Assembly (NCBI RefSeq): GCF_001428045.1
Contig: NZ_LMSD01000034.1
Span: 310,001-374,000, forward strand
Length of the DNA: 64,000 nucleotides
Origin: Paenibacillus sp. Soil750
Lineage (GTDB): Bacteria; Bacillota; Bacilli; Paenibacillales; NBRC-103111
Reading direction: 5' to 3'
The notes under the pieces were generated by a model. It searched no databases. It worked only from the letters and a program-made list of their open reading frames with translations, and had not been told where the DNA came from. Both the position numbers and the translations under genes were made by a program. The number at the start of each line of letters is the position of its first letter. The first letter of the stretch is position 1. Shown here piece after piece: positions 61,073-64,000 of the stretch.

Positions 61073-62353
61073 GTGACTGTAACTGCGATAGTTGGGGCGA
61101 ATTGGGGAGACGAAGGTAAAGGGAAGATGACGGATGTCCTAGCGGCGCAATCATCTTATGTTGTTCGATACCAAGGAGGGAGCAATGCAGGTCATACGAT
61201 CATTAATGATTACGGTAAATTTGCGTTGCGGATGCTGCCTTCCGGTGTGTTTTATTCCCATGTGACGAATGTGATAGGGCCGGGTACGGCTCTTGACATC
61301 GATATCGTGCTTAGTGAACTAGAAGAACTTGCAGCAAGAGGTGTACCTAAGCCGAAGTTGTTCATCTCGGAGCGGGCACAAGTCGTTTTGTCTGTCCATC
61401 GACTTTTCGACGAACTCGAAGAAGAGCGTCTGGGTGCACGCAGCTATGGATCAACGAAGCGTGGGATTGCACCTTTTTACGCGGATAAATACGCGAAGCT
61501 CGGGATTCAGGTTGCTGATTTATTTAATAAAACTCGGTTGAAGGAACGACTCGAGCATTTGCTCACAGCGAAAAATGTATTACTCCAACATTTATATGGT
61601 CATGCAGCCATCCAAACGGATGAACTGTTGAACCAGCTGTTGAGCCAGGCTGAGCGAATAGCTCCCTATGTGTGTGACACAACCACACTGCTTCAAAATG
61701 CCGATGCAAGGGGAGAGCTCATAGTGGTGGAAGGACAGCTCGGTGCTCTACGTGACCCGGACCATGGGATTTATCCGTATTCAACATCGTCTTCAACCCT
61801 TGCTGGTTTTGCACCAGTAGGAGCTGGGCTGCCAGCTAGATCTATCTCACAGGTCATCGCGATTGTCAAAGCCTATTCGAGCTGCGTTGGAGCAGGCCCC
61901 TTCGTCTCTGAACTTGCGGGCAGCGAAGCAGAGGAGTTACGTCGTCGCGGAGGCGATGCCGGTGAATATGGCGTAAACACGAAGCGTCCTAGACGCATGG
62001 GGTGGTTCGATGTAGTTGCAACCAAGTATGGCTGCATGATCCAGGGAGCGACAAGTGTCGTTTTAACAAATCTGGATGTGTTAGGCTACTTGGATGAAAT
62101 TCCAGTCTGTGTCGGCTATGAATTGGCGGATGGTACAATTGTTGATCGCTTTCCAGTCAATGCGTTGATGGATTCGGCTAAGCCTGTATTGTCGCGATTA
62201 CCAGGTTGGAAATGTGATATCTCACAGGTAAAACGCATGGAAGACCTTCCTGATGAGGCTAAGGCCTACATTCATTTCGTTGAATCTGCAATCGGCGTGA
62301 AAATTTCAACGGTTTCTGTTGGACCTAGACGCGAACAAGTGATTCAACGATAG
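61073..62353 (+). CDS. purA: Diverged adenylosuccinate synthetase paralogue
   Basis: The 426-residue protein has the adenylosuccinate synthetase fold and key catalytic residues: Asp13 in 'WGDEGKGK' and His41 in 'GGSNAGHT'. Several ligand-binding positions differ from the Escherichia coli enzyme. 'EGAQG' is 'EGQLG' (Gln224 to Leu), 'DKVARRG' is 'DKYAKLG' (Arg to Lys), the aspartate loop 'TTGRRRR' is 'NTKRPRR', and the guanine-binding 'TKLD' is 'TNLD'. It is therefore unlikely to be the housekeeping purA. A changed amino acid, purine or NTP substrate is possible. GTG start at 61073 with AGGAGG nearby. Divergent from a LysR gene. Confidence 0.85.
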   Translation: MTVTAIVGANWGDEGKGKMTDVLAAQSSYVVRYQGGSNAGHTIINDYGKFALRMLPSGVFYSHVTNVIGPGTALDIDIVLSELEELAARGVPKPKLFISERAQVVLSVHRLFDELEEERLGARSYGSTKRGIAPFYADKYAKLGIQVADLFNKTRLKERLEHLLTAKNVLLQHLYGHAAIQTDELLNQLLSQAERIAPYVCDTTTLLQNADARGELIVVEGQLGALRDPDHGIYPYSTSSSTLAGFAPVGAGLPARSISQVIAIVKAYSSCVGAGPFVSELAGSEAEELRRRGGDAGEYGVNTKRPRRMGWFDVVATKYGCMIQGATSVVLTNLDVLGYLDEIPVCVGYELADGTIVDRFPVNALMDSAKPVLSRLPGWKCDISQVKRMEDLPDEAKAYIHFVESAIGVKISTVSVGPRREQVIQR

Positions 62354-62372
62354 TTTCAGCAAGAATTATTTT

Positions 62373-62396
62373 AGCCGCCGCGAGGTGGCTTTTTTA
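62373..62396 (+). terminator. Terminator after the purA-like gene
   Basis: AGCCGCC and GGTGGCT pair over seven positions, including a G-U pair, with a four-base loop, followed by TTTTTT. Confidence 0.75.
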
Positions 62397-62461
62397 AAAA
62401 TCATCATAGGATTTGAAAAAAATGGGAAAAATAACCACCAAATCTGTTTCGGAGGGATCTT

Positions 62462-62914
62462 ATGAAGAAGATGATGGTGGTTGTGTTGATGGTTGGGAGT
62501 GTCTTGGTTCAACCTGTTCAAAGCGATGCTGAAGTACCTATGCCATGTAGTGCCGTTCTTGAATCTGTCGTTGCGGATCAAGCAAATGCCAAAGGGGCAG
62601 CACTTGTTTACAAAGTGAAGCTAACACCAAGCTTTCCACGAACAAGTATTAGCATCCATGCGAATCATTTACCAGTGCCATCTGCAGCGGGAGATTATGA
62701 TGGGTTTGAAGGCTTTGCTTTTATACCAAATGAGATCAGCTGGCGTTTCAAACTTTTCCCTACTCCGGAAGAAAGTAGTCCGACTTGGGCTGGAAGGATT
62801 GACGATATAACGGCTGATTTAACGAATAGTGCGATGGAGGTTCGTTTATCGAATAGCAAAACTGGGAAGTTAGGGCCTGTCATTTTAAGGAATACGATGA
62901 ATGCTTGTAAATAA
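62462..62914 (+). CDS. Small secreted protein of unknown function
   Basis: The 150-residue protein has a signal peptide (hydrophobic 4-20, end near 'SDAEV') and a soluble domain with 'ALVYKVKLTPSFPRTSISIHANHL' in the centre. Two cysteines (positions near 29 and 149) could pair. I recognise no family. CGGAGG stands before the ATG. It may be the start of a small unit with the lipoprotein gene that follows. Confidence 0.55.
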   Translation: MKKMMVVVLMVGSVLVQPVQSDAEVPMPCSAVLESVVADQANAKGAALVYKVKLTPSFPRTSISIHANHLPVPSAAGDYDGFEGFAFIPNEISWRFKLFPTPEESSPTWAGRIDDITADLTNSAMEVRLSNSKTGKLGPVILRNTMNACK

Positions 62915-63041
62915 TGGGAGGTTAATTGCAACTTATTTGTATTGCCATCGTCTATTGATGTAAGATGTTAAAAACTGGGTTATTTGTAAACCTAGTATGT
63001 TGTATGTAAACAACGAAAAATTCATTAGATGAGGCGATGCT

Positions 63042-63458
63042 ATGAAATGGTTGTTAATGCTAATCTTACTTAGTTGTGTTAGTTGTATGACGGGTTGCGC
63101 TGCTTATGCTGTACATCATGATCTGACCAACGATGTGAGTATCCAGCAACAGGATGACTTGAAGCCATTCGCTATCAAACTGTTTGGTACTGAATTAGAA
63201 AAGGACATGGCTTCTTCGGTCTCTGCGAGCAAAAGAATATTAGATTATAAAATTCATGATGACATTCAGATTTTAAAAAATGAGGAAGATACCTACTTTA
63301 TTGTTACATATGATGTATTACCGGCTTCCCTAGAATTCATTATTGCTGGCGGAGGTGAAAGAACCGAAGATGGTTGGATCACAAACCTTGTCCGCTATGT
63401 TACGCTTCAAGTCGTAAACGGTGAATATCACATAAAAAGCATGAGTTCTGGACCATAA
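63042..63458 (+). CDS. Small lipoprotein
   Basis: The 138-residue protein has a signal peptide with lipobox ('SCMTGC', Cys19), then a short soluble domain ('HDDIQILKNEEDTYFIVTYDVLPASLEFIIAGGG' region, residues 72-105). Function unknown. GAGGCG stands before the ATG. It ends 39 bases before the RidA-family start. Confidence 0.55.
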   Translation: MKWLLMLILLSCVSCMTGCAAYAVHHDLTNDVSIQQQDDLKPFAIKLFGTELEKDMASSVSASKRILDYKIHDDIQILKNEEDTYFIVTYDVLPASLEFIIAGGGERTEDGWITNLVRYVTLQVVNGEYHIKSMSSGP

Positions 63459-63497
63459 AGAGGTCAGAAGAATAGATTCATTGAGGGGGATTTTACT

Positions 63498-63956
63498 GTG
63501 CCGGAACATACCATTGCTCAAAGATTAGAAGCACTAGGAATAACACTGCCTAAGGCAAGTGAACCCGCAGCGAAATATGTGAATTATGTGAAAGTGAACG
63601 GTTTACTGTATGTATCTGGCAAGGGTCCATCTGGCAGTCCAAAAGGTAAATTGGGAAAGGAATACACAACACAAGAGGGTTATCAATTTGCTAGATTAAC
63701 TGGTATCGAGATTCTTGCTGTTCTGCAAGCTGCACTAGGTTCTCTGGAGCATGTTAAACAAGTTGTCAAACTGCAAGGATTCGTGAATGCTGTTCCTGAA
63801 TTTGAAGAGCATCATTTGGTGCTAAATGGCTGTTCGGATCTGATGCTGGATGTGTTCGGCGAAAAGGGGAAGTCTGCTCGATCTGTCTTCGGCGCTGTTT
63901 CTCTTAGAGATAACCTGCCGATTATTGTGGATTCTATTTTTGAAATAGCGGATTGA
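63498..63956 (+). CDS. RidA-family (YjgF/YER057c) protein
   Basis: The 152-residue protein belongs to the RidA superfamily. It has 'LYVSGKGPSG' near 36, 'LGKEYTTQEGYQFARLTGIEILAVLQAALGSLEHVKQVVKLQGFVNAV' over 53-101 and 'SARSVFGAVSLRDNLPIIVDSIFEI' at the end. The Arg that deaminates imines in true RidA proteins lies in 'ARSVFGA', but the surrounding 'R-x-x-x-x-x-L-P' pattern is modified, so this may be a non-deaminating branch. GTG start at 63498, with GAGGGGG upstream. Confidence 0.85.
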   Translation: MPEHTIAQRLEALGITLPKASEPAAKYVNYVKVNGLLYVSGKGPSGSPKGKLGKEYTTQEGYQFARLTGIEILAVLQAALGSLEHVKQVVKLQGFVNAVPEFEEHHLVLNGCSDLMLDVFGEKGKSARSVFGAVSLRDNLPIIVDSIFEIAD

Positions 63957-64000
63957 GAATTCGTGTTTGGTTACAATTAATGAGCGGTCGGTCCTTGATG

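Noticed and set aside
61073..62353. PurZ-like enzyme of a Z-genome (2-aminoadenine) phage
   Set aside because: Asp13 is present where PurZ has Ser, no phage genes are near, and the length and other motifs fit the PurA fold in general. It stays a diverged PurA paralogue.
1..64000. CRISPR arrays, tRNA, rRNA, insertion sequences and prophage genes
   Set aside because: I searched by eye for spaced direct repeats, transposase motifs, tRNA cloverleaf ends and phage genes. None was convincing.

Overview
The window looks like chromosome of a Gram-positive, endospore-forming bacterium of the Paenibacillaceae (Paenibacillus or a close relative). The reasons are moderate GC, strong GGAGG-type ribosome binding sites, frequent TTG and GTG starts, lipobox lipoproteins, copper-amine-oxidase-N stalk domains, AraC-output response regulators paired with YesM-like kinases, and a GH52 xylosidase. 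I see no rRNA, tRNA, CRISPR array, insertion sequence or prophage. The genus is an inference.

Layout. 1-1.4 kb: end of a LacI-type sugar-binding protein and an aldose 1-epimerase-like gene. 1.5-5.6 kb: a minus-strand operon of a Tat-signal gluconate-dehydrogenase subunit 3, a GMC flavoprotein, TatC and TatA, with a cytochrome c lipoprotein divergent from it. 5.7-15.1 kb: small membrane and housekeeping genes (DUF2238-like protein, PhnA/YjdM, glycerophosphodiesterase, YjjX), a tight cluster of four unknown membrane proteins, a secreted stalk-domain protein, and a LysM-CAP protein behind a ydaO-type c-di-AMP riboswitch. 15.2-19.7 kb: a nested palindromic repeat, a sugar isomerase-like gene, an AraC regulator and a GH52 beta-xylosidase. 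19.7-28.6 kb: Nudix, YdeI, AlaX, stalk-plus-hydrolase, an Rrf2 regulator with a flavin oxidoreductase, a methyltransferase, a VOC protein and a GNAT enzyme. 28.6-32.2 kb: a heterodimeric ABC exporter.

33.1-43.4 kb: an ankyrin protein, then a pentosan-utilisation locus. It holds a sugar ABC importer (binding protein and two permeases), a GH43 lipoprotein, a second binding protein that overlaps a YesM-type histidine kinase, and a YesN-type regulator. 43.4-47.5 kb: small soluble genes, a palindromic repeat and an AraC regulator. 47.6-51.0 kb: a sugar-acid operon (KdgD, a mannonate-dehydratase-like protein and an aldehyde dehydrogenase) leading to 2-oxoglutarate. 51.2-64 kb: a metallophosphoesterase, two SDRs, a HAD nucleotidase, a LysR regulator, a UDP-glucose dehydrogenase/GT4 pair, an EamA transporter, and a LysR regulator divergent from a strongly diverged adenylosuccinate synthetase paralogue. 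The window closes with two secreted proteins and a RidA-family protein.

How the genes fit together. Surface GH43, the ABC importer and intracellular GH52 suggest uptake and hydrolysis of (arabino)xylo-oligosaccharides, possibly sensed by the second binding protein through the two-component system. The KdgD operon would handle sugar acids. The Tat genes sit with the substrate they probably export. The least explained items are the PurA paralogue, the structured leader at 33.9-34.1 kb, the four-gene membrane cluster and the palindromic intergenic repeats.
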